Of a DNA stretch of 64,000 nt, positions 56,805 through 64,000 are shown in pieces. The stretch spans positions 504,001-568,000 of the forward strand of contig NZ_UHIA01000004.1 in NCBI RefSeq assembly GCF_900460215.1, read 5' to 3'. The position numbers were made by a program, and so were the translations under genes. Under the pieces are notes generated by a model. That model saw only the letters and a program-made list of their open reading frames with translations. It had not been told where the DNA came from and did not search any database. Numbering within the stretch: position 1 is the first letter of the stretch; every line of letters begins with the position of its first letter. The DNA comes from Suttonella indologenes (lineage in GTDB: Bacteria > Pseudomonadota > Gammaproteobacteria > Cardiobacteriales > Cardiobacteriaceae).

Positions 56805-58127
56805 TTAGTTGCGGATTTGGCTGTTGATTGCCATCACTTCTTGGAAGGTTTTGTCTTCGAAGCTTTGCGTGGCTTTTTCGTACAATTGATCAATCAATTG
56901 CTCTTCTAGAATGGAAGATTCCAAAGCCATGCGGGCTTGTTGGTCATTTTTATACCAATTCTTCACTTCGCTCGGGTCTTCATAAGTAGAAGCGATGCTG
57001 TCCAAACGCGCTTCTACACGGCTTTGATCCAATTCGATGTTACGCTCATCAAACAATTTGCCTAATAAAAAACCGAGTTGCAGACGGCGTTTGGCTTGCG
57101 GCTCGAACAATTGATGCAATAATTGATGGCGTTGCTCGGCATCAGGAATTTGCTTAGACAATTGAATTTCTTCGCCCATACGGTGCATTTCTTGGTCAAG
57201 GCTGGCATGCGGCACGATTTGATCGCCGTTATGCTCCAATAAAGCGTCGAACATTCTTTCGCGGCGGATGCGGCGCAAAGCGTTTTCCAGCTCGCGTTCC
57301 ATGTTTTCGCGAATGGCTTTTTTAAATGCCGCTTCGTCGCCGGCTTCAATGCCGAAACGTTTGATAAAGCCTTCGTCCAATTCAGGTAAATGCATTTCTT
57401 CGATTTTTTTCACTGTTGCGGTGAATTGCGCGGTTTTGCCCGCCAAATCTTCGCTTGGGTAATTATCCGGGAAACGCACGTCGAAGGTTTTTTCTTGATT
57501 CAAGGTCATGCCTTTTAAGCCGTCTTCAAAATCCGGCAACATTTGGCCGCTGCCGATTAATACGGCAATGCCTTCGCCGCTGCCGTCCTCAAAGGCTTCT
57601 CCGTTGATACGGCCGACAAAATCCACGGTAACGCGGTCATTTTCCGCACTGGTTTTTTCCGCATTTTCGCTGAAAGTAGCTTGTTGGCGGCGCAAAGTCT
57701 GCACCATTTCTTCAATGTCTTTGTCATTGATTTCGCTTTTCGGCAGGGTAACCGACAAATTATCCAAGCCTTTGACTTCTACTTCGGGCATGACTTCAAT
57801 CACGGCTTCAAATTTCAGCGCTTCGCCTTCTTTGACACCGCTGATGAGGTTGATTTGCGGCGGCGCCACCGGCTGTAAATCGGTTTGTGAAACGGCTTCG
57901 CGGAAAGCGGTATCGATTTCATCGCCTAAAACATCGCGGCGCGCGCTGTCGCCGTAGCGTTGCTTCATGATTTGCGGAGGAACTTTACCCGGGCGGAATC
58001 CGTCCACGCGCACGCGACCGCGAATGGCTTTTAAACGCTCAGTAGTAGCGCGGTCGATTTGCTCAGCTGGCACTTCAATGGTGAATTTATGGGCCAGACC
58101 TTCTAATTTCTCGACAGATGATTGCAT
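56805..58127 (-). CDS. tig: Trigger factor
   Basis: A 440-residue ribosome-bound chaperone. The ribosome-binding loop reads GFRPGKVPPQIMKQRYG (about residues 38-54, the GFRxGKxP signature). The peptidyl-prolyl isomerase domain follows at about 150-245 (RVTVDFVGRINGEAFEDGSG, MLPDFEDGLKGM). The remainder is the helical C-terminal arm domain. GAGGATACT before the start. Confidence 0.97.
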   Translation of the reverse strand: MQSSVEKLEGLAHKFTIEVPAEQIDRATTERLKAIRGRVRVDGFRPGKVPPQIMKQRYGDSARRDVLGDEIDTAFREAVSQTDLQPVAPPQINLISGVKEGEALKFEAVIEVMPEVEVKGLDNLSVTLPKSEINDKDIEEMVQTLRRQQATFSENAEKTSAENDRVTVDFVGRINGEAFEDGSGEGIAVLIGSGQMLPDFEDGLKGMTLNQEKTFDVRFPDNYPSEDLAGKTAQFTATVKKIEEMHLPELDEGFIKRFGIEAGDEAAFKKAIRENMERELENALRRIRRERMFDALLEHNGDQIVPHASLDQEMHRMGEEIQLSKQIPDAEQRHQLLHQLFEPQAKRRLQLGFLLGKLFDERNIELDQSRVEARLDSIASTYEDPSEVKNWYKNDQQARMALESSILEEQLIDQLYEKATQSFEDKTFQEVMAINSQIRN

Positions 58128-58187
58128 AGTATCCTCAAATCTTTACAAAAAATAGGTAAAAAAAATGCGCCACAAGGCGCAGTATTC

Positions 58188-58272
58188 TGGTGCGAAAGGA
58201 GAGACTCGAACTCTCACGGGCTACCCCGCTGGAACCTAAATCCAGTGCGTCTACCAATTCCGCCACTCTCGC
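58188..58272 (-). tRNA. tRNA-Leu (TAG)
   Basis: 85 bases including CCA. Acceptor GCGAGAG / CTTTCGC, anticodon loop TTTAGGT gives TAG, and a long variable arm (CGGGGTAGCCCG) marks class II. It lies 60 bases upstream of tig. Confidence 0.97.
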
Positions 58273-58379
58273 AATGTGTGAAAGCGCGCATTATACGGAG
58301 CAATGGATGATAGTCAATACTCGCTGCTAAGAATTTTATGTTTGAATTCCATTAGGCTGAGGTAGAAAATACATAATTG

Positions 58380-59123
58380 ATCGATCGTGCGAAAGCGGCA
58401 GGTTGTTCGGCTTTAGTGGTAACTTTGGATTTGCAGGTTTTGGGACAGCGACACAAGGATATTAAAAACGGCTTGTCCACATCGCCGAAACCCAGTTTGA
58501 AGAATTAGCTGAATCTTGCTACGAAACTCACATGGTGTTGGCATATGTCACGCAGCAAGCATCGTACTTTCGGCAATATTGTAGGACATGTGGCGGATGT
58601 GAAGGATATTCGCTCTTTATCGTCATGGACGGCGGAGCAATTTGATTTAGGCCTGAATTGGGATTTGATTAAGCAAATTCGCGATTATTGGCAGGGTAAG
58701 CTGATTTTAAAAGGAATTATGGAAGTTGAAGATGCCTTATTGGCGCTTGAATACGGCGCTGACGCGATTGTGGTGTCTAATCATGGCGACCGGCAATTAG
58801 ACGGGGCGCTTGCCAGCATTGAGGCATTGCCTGCGATTGTGGATGCGGTGGGCGATCGTATGGAGGTGTGGTTTGACGGCGGGATTCGCGGCGGTCAGGA
58901 TGTGTTGCGTGCTTGGGCATTAGGCGCAAAAGGTACCTTGATTGGGCGCGCTTATATTTACGGTCTGGGTGCTTATGGTCAGGCAGGGGTGAAAAGGTCT
59001 TTGGAGATTATTCATAAGGAATTGGATGTTTCGATGGCTTTTTGCGGACATACACAGCTTCGCCATGTTGGGAAAGATATTCTCGTTGCCCATACTTGCC
59101 CGCTTGCCCAGCCGTCAAATTAA
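58380..59123 (+). pseudogene. lldD: FMN-dependent L-lactate dehydrogenase, remnant
   Basis: The C-terminal two thirds of an LldD-like alpha-hydroxy-acid dehydrogenase. IDRAKAAGCSALVVTLDLQ, then GQRHKDIKNGLS, an in-frame TAG at about 58506 where relatives read an ordinary residue (KN-stop-LNLATK), then GKLILKGIMEVEDALLALEYGADAIVVSNHGDRQLDG with the catalytic His, and WFDGGIRGGQDVLRAWALGAKGTLIGRA with the FMN-binding Arg. About 190 N-terminal residues are missing; stops close the frame at 58374. An internal restart at 58545 would give 192 residues without a full barrel, so it is almost certainly inactive. Confidence 0.85.
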
Positions 59124-59160
59124 GGCTTTGCCTTAGTTTCATTCGCTCAAATTTAAGAGT

Positions 59161-59184
59161 AAGAGGACTGCAGGCAGTCCTCTT
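59161..59184. terminator. Hairpin after the lldD remnant
   Basis: AAGAGGACTGC / GCAGTCCTCTT with a 2-base gap, then ATTTAT. Poor T run. Confidence 0.5.
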
Positions 59185-59205
59185 ATTTATAGCCAATTCA
59201 AAAAA

Positions 59206-59312
59206 TATAGCCGATTCAAATTGCAATGATACGGCGTCGGCTTGCCTTGCCGTACGCTCTTGTGCTGTCTGCGGCTCGCCGCCTTGCCTTATTTTTATTT
59301 CAATCGACTATA
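59206..59312 (+). repeat. Correia-like MITE, copy 3
   Basis: 107 bp, ends TATAGCCGATTCAAA and the complement of TATAGTCGATTGAAA, core ATACGGCGTCGGCTTGCC, TTGCCGTACGCTCTTGTGCT, GTCTGCGGCTCGCCGCCTTG. A second partial end (TATAGCCAATTCAAAA) lies just before it at 59189. It fills most of the space between lldD and glgP. Confidence 0.85.
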
Positions 59313-59385
59313 CAACACAAGATTTTTGCGTATCGCTTTGAGCGGTATAGAGCCAAAAGTTTCAAGTATTTGTTTTGAATTAACG

Positions 59386-61887
59386 CTATGTTTTATACGG
59401 CTTTGCTGCTGAGGGTTTATTGATTCTTTCCACCAGCGCTTCGCTATCCAAGGGAATGTCGTCCAAGGGATCGATTTTCCAGATGTTGCGCGCATAATCC
59501 ATAATCGAGCGATCGGAAGAAAAATAGCCCATATTGGCGATGTTCGCCAATGCGGCACGCTGCCATGCTATCGGATCGCGGTAGAATTCGCTGATGCGGT
59601 TTTGCGCTTCAACATAGGCGTGGAAATCGGCAAAGGATTGATAGTAATCTCCGAAGGGGCTGAATAAGTCTTGATAACGCGTGGGATCATCAGGGGAAAA
59701 TGCGCCATTGCTGACTTGCTGCACGATATGGCTTAAGGCGGCATCTTGCTCGATGTAGCGCATCGGCGAGTAGCCTTCGCGGCGCAGTTGTTCGACTTCT
59801 TCAATGGTGTTGCCGAAGATGAAGATATTGTCTTTGCCCACGGCATCTAAGATTTCTACGTTTGCGCCGTCAAGCGTGCCGACGGTTAGGGCGCCGTTGA
59901 GCGCGAATTTCATATTGGAGGTGCCGGAGGCTTCTGTGCCGGCTAAAGAAATTTGTTCGGAGATATCGGCGGCGGGAATAATCATTTGTGCCAAGCTGAC
60001 GCCGTAATTGGGAATAAAGACGATTTTGATCAAATCGCGGATGCGGGCATCGTGATTGATGATGTTTGCCACATCATTGATAAGATGAATGATTTTTTTC
60101 GCCATATAGTAGGCACTGGCGGCTTTGCCGGCAAAGATGAATACGCGCGGCTGCCAATCGGCGTCCGGATTTTCCAGTATGCGGTAGTAGAGATCCAAAA
60201 TATGCAGGACGTTCATGCTTTGGCGCTTATATTCATGAATGCGCTTGATTTGCACGTCGAAAATGGCATCGGGATTGAGCGTGATGTTCAATTGTTTTTT
60301 AACATAGTCGGCGAGCGCTTGTTTATTGTTGCGCTTGATATGCGCCAATTGCTGCAAGAAGGCTTCGTCATCGGCAAATGTATTCAGCTGGCTGAGTCGG
60401 GTGAGGTCTTTGCGCCATGTGCCGCCGATTTTATCGTCGATTAGTGTGGCGAGTTGCGGATTGGCAATGCCGATCCAACGCCGGGGCGTAACGCCGTTGG
60501 TGACGTTGGTAAAGCGTTCGGGGAAGAGTTTGGCAAAATCGGCAAAAATGGATTTCACCATTAATTGCGAATGGAATTTCGCGACGCCGTTGATTTTATG
60601 CGAACCGATGACGGAGAGCCAAGCCATGCGCACTTTGCGTTCGCCTTCTTCGTCAATGATGGATACGCGGCGGATTAAGTCATGATCGTGCGGATAGCGT
60701 TCTTGGACCTGTTTGAGGAAGACTTCGTTGATTTCCAAAATGAGTTTCAAATGGCGCGGCAAAATCATGCCCAACATGTCCACCGGCCATGTTTCTAAGG
60801 CTTCGCTCATGAGGGTGTGGTTGGTGTAGGAGAAGATGCTTTGGGTCATTGTCCAAGCCTGCTGCCAGTCATAGCCTTTTTCATCGATGAGGATGCGCAT
60901 AAGTTCGGGAATGGCAAGGCTGGGGTGGGTGTCATTGAGATGAATGGCGATTTTATCGGCAAGATTGTCGCAGCTGCCGTATTGGGCTTCATGGCGGCGT
61001 ACGATGTCTTGCAGGGAAGCGGAGCAGAGAAAGTATTCTTGGCGTAGACGCAGTTCGCGTCCCTTAGTGGTGGAATCGTCAGGATAGAGGACGCGCGAGA
61101 CGTTTTCCGAAGCGTTTTGCTTTTCCATGGCGGCAAAATAATCGCCGCGGTTAAAATCCGCCAAGCTGAAGACTTTGCTGCCGGCCTGAGCCGTCCATAA
61201 ACGCAGATTATTGGCGAGATTGACGTCATAGCCTGGCACCAGATAGTCATGGGCTAAGGCGGTGATTTCATCGGCGCTATGCCATAGGGTGCGATTGCCT
61301 TCTTCCTGCACATAGCCGCCGAATTGGATTTTATAGCGTTTGCTCGGGCGTACATAAGGCCAAGCGATTTCATGACTTGTCCAGTTGTCCGGCATTTCGA
61401 CTTGTTCGCCTTGCGCATTGATTTCTTGACGGAACATGCCGTATTCATAGCGGATGCCATAGCCCATGGCGGGGATTCTCATGGTGGCGGTGCTGTCTAG
61501 GAAGCAGGCGGCAAGACGACCCAGACCGCCGTTGCCGAGTCCCGGATCCGGTTCGGCATTGATGATGTCATCAACATTTTGTCCGAGCGCTTCAAGAGCG
61601 GCTTTAATGACGTCGTACATTTCCTCGGCGATGAGGGCATTGCTGAAGGTGCGGCCCATGAGAAATTCCATGGATAAATAATAGACTTGCCGGCTGCCTT
61701 TTTCTAAAGTGAGGCGGCGGGTTTCGAGTCGTCCTTCGGTGCTGATGTCTCTGACCACGCGCATGGCGGCATGCAGCCAGTTTAGTGTGGTGGCTTCTTT
61801 GGGATCGCAACCCAAGGCGAAGATGAGTTTATGGATGATCGCGTTTTTAACGCGCTCGACATGTTGCGGATTCGTGGCATTCATCAA
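59386..61887 (-). CDS. glgP: Glycogen phosphorylase
   Basis: An 833-residue PLP enzyme releasing glucose-1-phosphate from glycogen or maltodextrin. The N-terminal half has YYLSMEFLMGRTFSNALI and EPDPGLGNGGLGRLAACFLDS. The PLP lysine is in SLAGTEASGTSNMKFALNGALTVGTLDGANVEI, the family signature, near residue 680. Length is normal. Adjacent to glgA but separated by a terminator, so likely transcribed apart. GGAAATTTTG before the start. Confidence 0.96.
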   Translation of the reverse strand: MMNATNPQHVERVKNAIIHKLIFALGCDPKEATTLNWLHAAMRVVRDISTEGRLETRRLTLEKGSRQVYYLSMEFLMGRTFSNALIAEEMYDVIKAALEALGQNVDDIINAEPDPGLGNGGLGRLAACFLDSTATMRIPAMGYGIRYEYGMFRQEINAQGEQVEMPDNWTSHEIAWPYVRPSKRYKIQFGGYVQEEGNRTLWHSADEITALAHDYLVPGYDVNLANNLRLWTAQAGSKVFSLADFNRGDYFAAMEKQNASENVSRVLYPDDSTTKGRELRLRQEYFLCSASLQDIVRRHEAQYGSCDNLADKIAIHLNDTHPSLAIPELMRILIDEKGYDWQQAWTMTQSIFSYTNHTLMSEALETWPVDMLGMILPRHLKLILEINEVFLKQVQERYPHDHDLIRRVSIIDEEGERKVRMAWLSVIGSHKINGVAKFHSQLMVKSIFADFAKLFPERFTNVTNGVTPRRWIGIANPQLATLIDDKIGGTWRKDLTRLSQLNTFADDEAFLQQLAHIKRNNKQALADYVKKQLNITLNPDAIFDVQIKRIHEYKRQSMNVLHILDLYYRILENPDADWQPRVFIFAGKAASAYYMAKKIIHLINDVANIINHDARIRDLIKIVFIPNYGVSLAQMIIPAADISEQISLAGTEASGTSNMKFALNGALTVGTLDGANVEILDAVGKDNIFIFGNTIEEVEQLRREGYSPMRYIEQDAALSHIVQQVSNGAFSPDDPTRYQDLFSPFGDYYQSFADFHAYVEAQNRISEFYRDPIAWQRAALANIANMGYFSSDRSIMDYARNIWKIDPLDDIPLDSEALVERINKPSAAKPYKT

Positions 61888-62027
61888 AATTTCCTTACTG
61901 GTTGAAACCCCTCCCTTTAGGGAGGATAATCTTGTGGGAGAGGTGTAACCTCTTCCAATTCAGGGTAACACGTAGAGCGACGCTTTATGTGTCGCTTTGT
62001 GTGTTGAAACATAGAAATTTCCCTAAA

Positions 62028-62056
62028 TAAAAACGGCTGCTATTGTAGCAGTCGTT
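62028..62056. terminator. Terminator between glgA and glgP
   Basis: AACGGCTGCT / AGCAGTCGTT (one G-T) with a short ATTGT loop, A and T runs on both sides. It ends glgA on the minus strand. The rest of the 61888-62089 gap has a second small hairpin (GCGACGC and GTGTCGC near 61978) and nothing else I can assign. Confidence 0.8.
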
Positions 62057-62089
62057 TTTTTCTTGTCTATCAAATATTAGTAAATTATT

Positions 62090-63520
62090 TCAACTGATTA
62101 AACGTCGATAAATTTGCCGATATTCTTGGGCTGCCTGCGTCCAGGTAAATGCTTGCGCCATGGCATTGCGGCAGAGATGCTGCCATTGCGGCTGCTGCTG
62201 CCAGAGCTTGAGAACGCGGCGGCAAACGGCGAGAAAATCGACAGAGTTTGCTTCGCCAAAGCTGAAACCGGTGGCTTGTGTGCCGCCGGTATCGCTGTCG
62301 ATTACCGTATCCGCCAAGCCGCCGGTACGGCGGACTAAGGGCAGCGCGCCGTATTTAAGGGCGTAGAGTTGTGTCAGTCCGCAGGGTTCGAAGCGGCTGG
62401 GCACCAGTATCATATCGCTGCCGGCAAAAATACGGTGCGCAAGGGCTTCGTCATAGCCGAGGTGTAAGCCGATGTGCTGCGGATATTGGGCGGCGAGGGT
62501 TTGGAAGCGTTCTTGCAGATGCGGCGCACCGCTGCCCAAGACAATCATTTGCACTTTTTCTTTGAGCAGTTCTGGCAATGCGTCCAACACAATATCCGCG
62601 CCTTTTTGCTCGGTCAGACGGGCGACCATGCCGATGAGCAGGGTTTTCTTATCCTGAGGCAGGTGGAAATATTTTTGCAGGGCGCTTTTATTGACGGCTT
62701 TATCGGCAAGTGTGGCGGCGCTATAGGTTTTGTCGATGAGCGGATCGTGGGCGGGCTGCCAAATGTTTTCATCGACGCCGTTCAGTATGCCGACGAGATG
62801 ACCTTCGGCGGCACGCTCCGCCAAGAGTTGATGAAAACCCGCACCGGCAATCGATTCGGTGATTTCGCGCGCGTAAGTGGGACTGACGGTGGTGATGAGG
62901 TCGGCATAGAATAAACCGGCTTTGAGGTAGGACAGTTCGCCGTAAAATTCCAAGCCGTGCATAGAGAATGCCTGCCAAGGCAGTTCTAATTCGGGTAGAT
63001 GATGGGCGGCAAAGCGTCCTACATAGGCGATGTTGTGAATGGTGAAAACGCTTTTTACGGGGCTGTGCCAATGGTGTAAATAGGCGCAGGCCAGTCCCGC
63101 CTGCCAATCATGGGCATGCAGTACGTCGGCGCGTCCCCACCACTGGTCTAATCCTTCCGCCAATTGCGCGCCAAGATAAGAGAGCAGGGCAAAGCGGCGG
63201 TAATTATCGGGGTAGTCTTGATAATGTTCGTCATGATAGGGATTGCCGCCGCGAGCAAAGCATTGCGGCGCATCCAGCACATAAATGCCCAAGCCTTGAT
63301 AGTAGACAAAGCGGATGGCGGCAGTGCCGGCAAAGGTCTCGCGTCTGGCGACTTCCACTGTTTCGCCCAATTGCGCGGCGACTTGCGGATAATAGGGCAG
63401 CAAAACGCGGACGTCTTCTCCCTGTGCTTGCTGGCTGAAGGGCAGGGCACCGAGTACGTCTGCGAGTCCGCCAGTTTTCATCAGCGGATACATTTCCGAG
63501 CAGATATGTAAGATTTTCAT
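62090..63520 (-). CDS. glgA: Glycogen synthase
   Basis: A 476-residue GT5 glycosyltransferase using ADP-glucose. The ADP-glucose-binding motif KTGGLADVLGALP is at residues 15-27, and the second domain has MVARLTEQKGADIVLDALPEL and PSRFEPCGLTQLYALKYGALPLVRRTGGLADTV, the C-terminal nucleotide-sugar site. AAGGAAACCC before ATG. Downstream of glgC by 48 bases, probably one operon. Confidence 0.96.
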   Translation of the reverse strand: MKILHICSEMYPLMKTGGLADVLGALPFSQQAQGEDVRVLLPYYPQVAAQLGETVEVARRETFAGTAAIRFVYYQGLGIYVLDAPQCFARGGNPYHDEHYQDYPDNYRRFALLSYLGAQLAEGLDQWWGRADVLHAHDWQAGLACAYLHHWHSPVKSVFTIHNIAYVGRFAAHHLPELELPWQAFSMHGLEFYGELSYLKAGLFYADLITTVSPTYAREITESIAGAGFHQLLAERAAEGHLVGILNGVDENIWQPAHDPLIDKTYSAATLADKAVNKSALQKYFHLPQDKKTLLIGMVARLTEQKGADIVLDALPELLKEKVQMIVLGSGAPHLQERFQTLAAQYPQHIGLHLGYDEALAHRIFAGSDMILVPSRFEPCGLTQLYALKYGALPLVRRTGGLADTVIDSDTGGTQATGFSFGEANSVDFLAVCRRVLKLWQQQPQWQHLCRNAMAQAFTWTQAAQEYRQIYRRLIS

Positions 63521-63568
63521 AGGGTTTCCTTGCGCATAAAAGACCGGAGTACCGGCCTTTTCTTAGGG

Positions 63569-64000
63569 TTAAATGGTATGTTGCAGACCGATGTCCACAT
63601 CGCGTTCGTTTTCCGGCTTGAGTTTGTCCAGCATTTTGCGCGTAACTAAAATGATGCCTTCTTTACTGACTCGGAAGCGGCGTGCATCTTCTTCGGCATC
63701 CACGCCGATTTGCATGCCGTTCGGAATCACGCAGTGGCGATCGATGACGCAGCGGCGCAGTATGCAATTTTTGCCGACGGTGATTTGTGGCAGTAAAACG
63801 CTGTATTCGATAATGCTGTCTTCCTGCACGGTGCAGCGCGAAAATAATACGGAATTGCTAATTTCCGCGTCGGTAACCACGCAGCCGCCGCTAATCAGGG
63901 AATTGTCGAGGGTGCGTTCGCGCGGTTTGCGGTAGAAAAAGCGTGCCGGTGCGGTTTGCTGCGGGCGACCGTGAATGGGCCAAGTGTCGTCGTATAAATC
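63569..64000 (-). CDS. glgC: Glucose-1-phosphate adenylyltransferase, C-terminal part (cut by window edge)
   Basis: The last 143 residues of GlgC, the regulated first enzyme of bacterial glycogen synthesis. The visible part begins DLYDDTWPIHGRPQQTAPARF and continues into the left-handed beta-helix (SLISGGCVVTDAEISNSVLFS, VLLPQITVGKNCILRRCVID), the domain that helps form the tetramer and the allosteric site. The end, EGIILVTRKMLDKL, is standard. First gene of glgC-glgA. Confidence 0.95.
   Translation of the reverse strand, partial: DLYDDTWPIHGRPQQTAPARFFYRKPRERTLDNSLISGGCVVTDAEISNSVLFSRCTVQEDSIIEYSVLLPQITVGKNCILRRCVIDRHCVIPNGMQIGVDAEEDARRFRVSKEGIILVTRKMLDKLKPENERDVDIGLQHTI

Noticed and set aside
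58188..58310. Plus-strand open frame over the tRNA-Leu region
   Set aside because: It reads through a complete tRNA gene on the other strand and has no ribosome site.

Overview
The window looks like chromosome of a Gram-negative gammaproteobacterium. Evidence is the presence of rpoH, ftsY, lptF/lptG, zapE, pepA, a dacA-ybeD-lipB cluster, a complete F1Fo ATP synthase operon and a glycogen operon. A Cardiobacteriales-type host (Suttonella/Cardiobacterium relatives) is my best guess, but that is inference. Cas9, the CRISPR repeat, the tracrRNA and one short repeat family all resemble Neisseria counterparts, which suggests exchange with, or shared ancestry to, bacteria of the same mucosal niche.

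1-15.4 kb is ordinary chromosome: an AbgT-type transporter with an M20 amidohydrolase, a Sel1 protein, fur, rpoH, ftsY, folB, plsY, a glyoxalase-like gene, tag (its 3' end altered by a short inverted-repeat element), glmS, fxsA, the NAD salvage pair pncB-nadE, dacA-ybeD-lipB and gltX. 15.4-22.5 kb holds a tRNA cluster (Ala, Glu, Glu), a BCCT transporter, cytochrome b561, a lectin-like lipoprotein, a patch of short inverted-repeat elements, zapE, a SanA-like gene and small uncharacterised genes. 22.8-38.9 kb holds lptFG, pepA, rsmG-parA-parB, a lipoprotein, atpIBEFHAGDC, glmU and a cytochrome b562-like gene.

38.9-51.8 kb is the accessory region. It opens with a minus-strand tracrRNA with its own promoter and terminator, then a decayed IS30 whose right end appears to supply the -35 box for cas9. 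After that come cas9 (NmeCas9-like, type II-C), an intrinsic terminator, cas1, cas2 and an array of 27 intact 36-bp repeats with 30-bp spacers. Every repeat carries a consensus extended -10 box in the crRNA direction, so crRNAs are probably started inside the array. A 28th repeat has been split by an IS982-type compound insertion of about 3.4 kb. That insertion carries an IS256-family element, a 67-copy TAGAT microsatellite, a lone PAS-domain gene, 13-bp tandem repeats and an intact IS982. The far side of the split repeat is cut by a dead IS630 that itself contains two short elements. Beyond it lie an IS256-variant fragment and another IS256 relic. The array therefore ends in insertion-sequence wreckage.

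51.8-64 kb returns to chromosome: hupB, a frameshifted lon, clpX, clpP, tig, tRNA-Leu, a broken lactate-dehydrogenase gene, then glgP, glgA and the C-terminal part of glgC. Three roughly 107-bp Correia-like elements (29.7, 50.5 and 59.2 kb) and a second short family (7.0, 19.0 and 51.0 kb) are scattered through the window.
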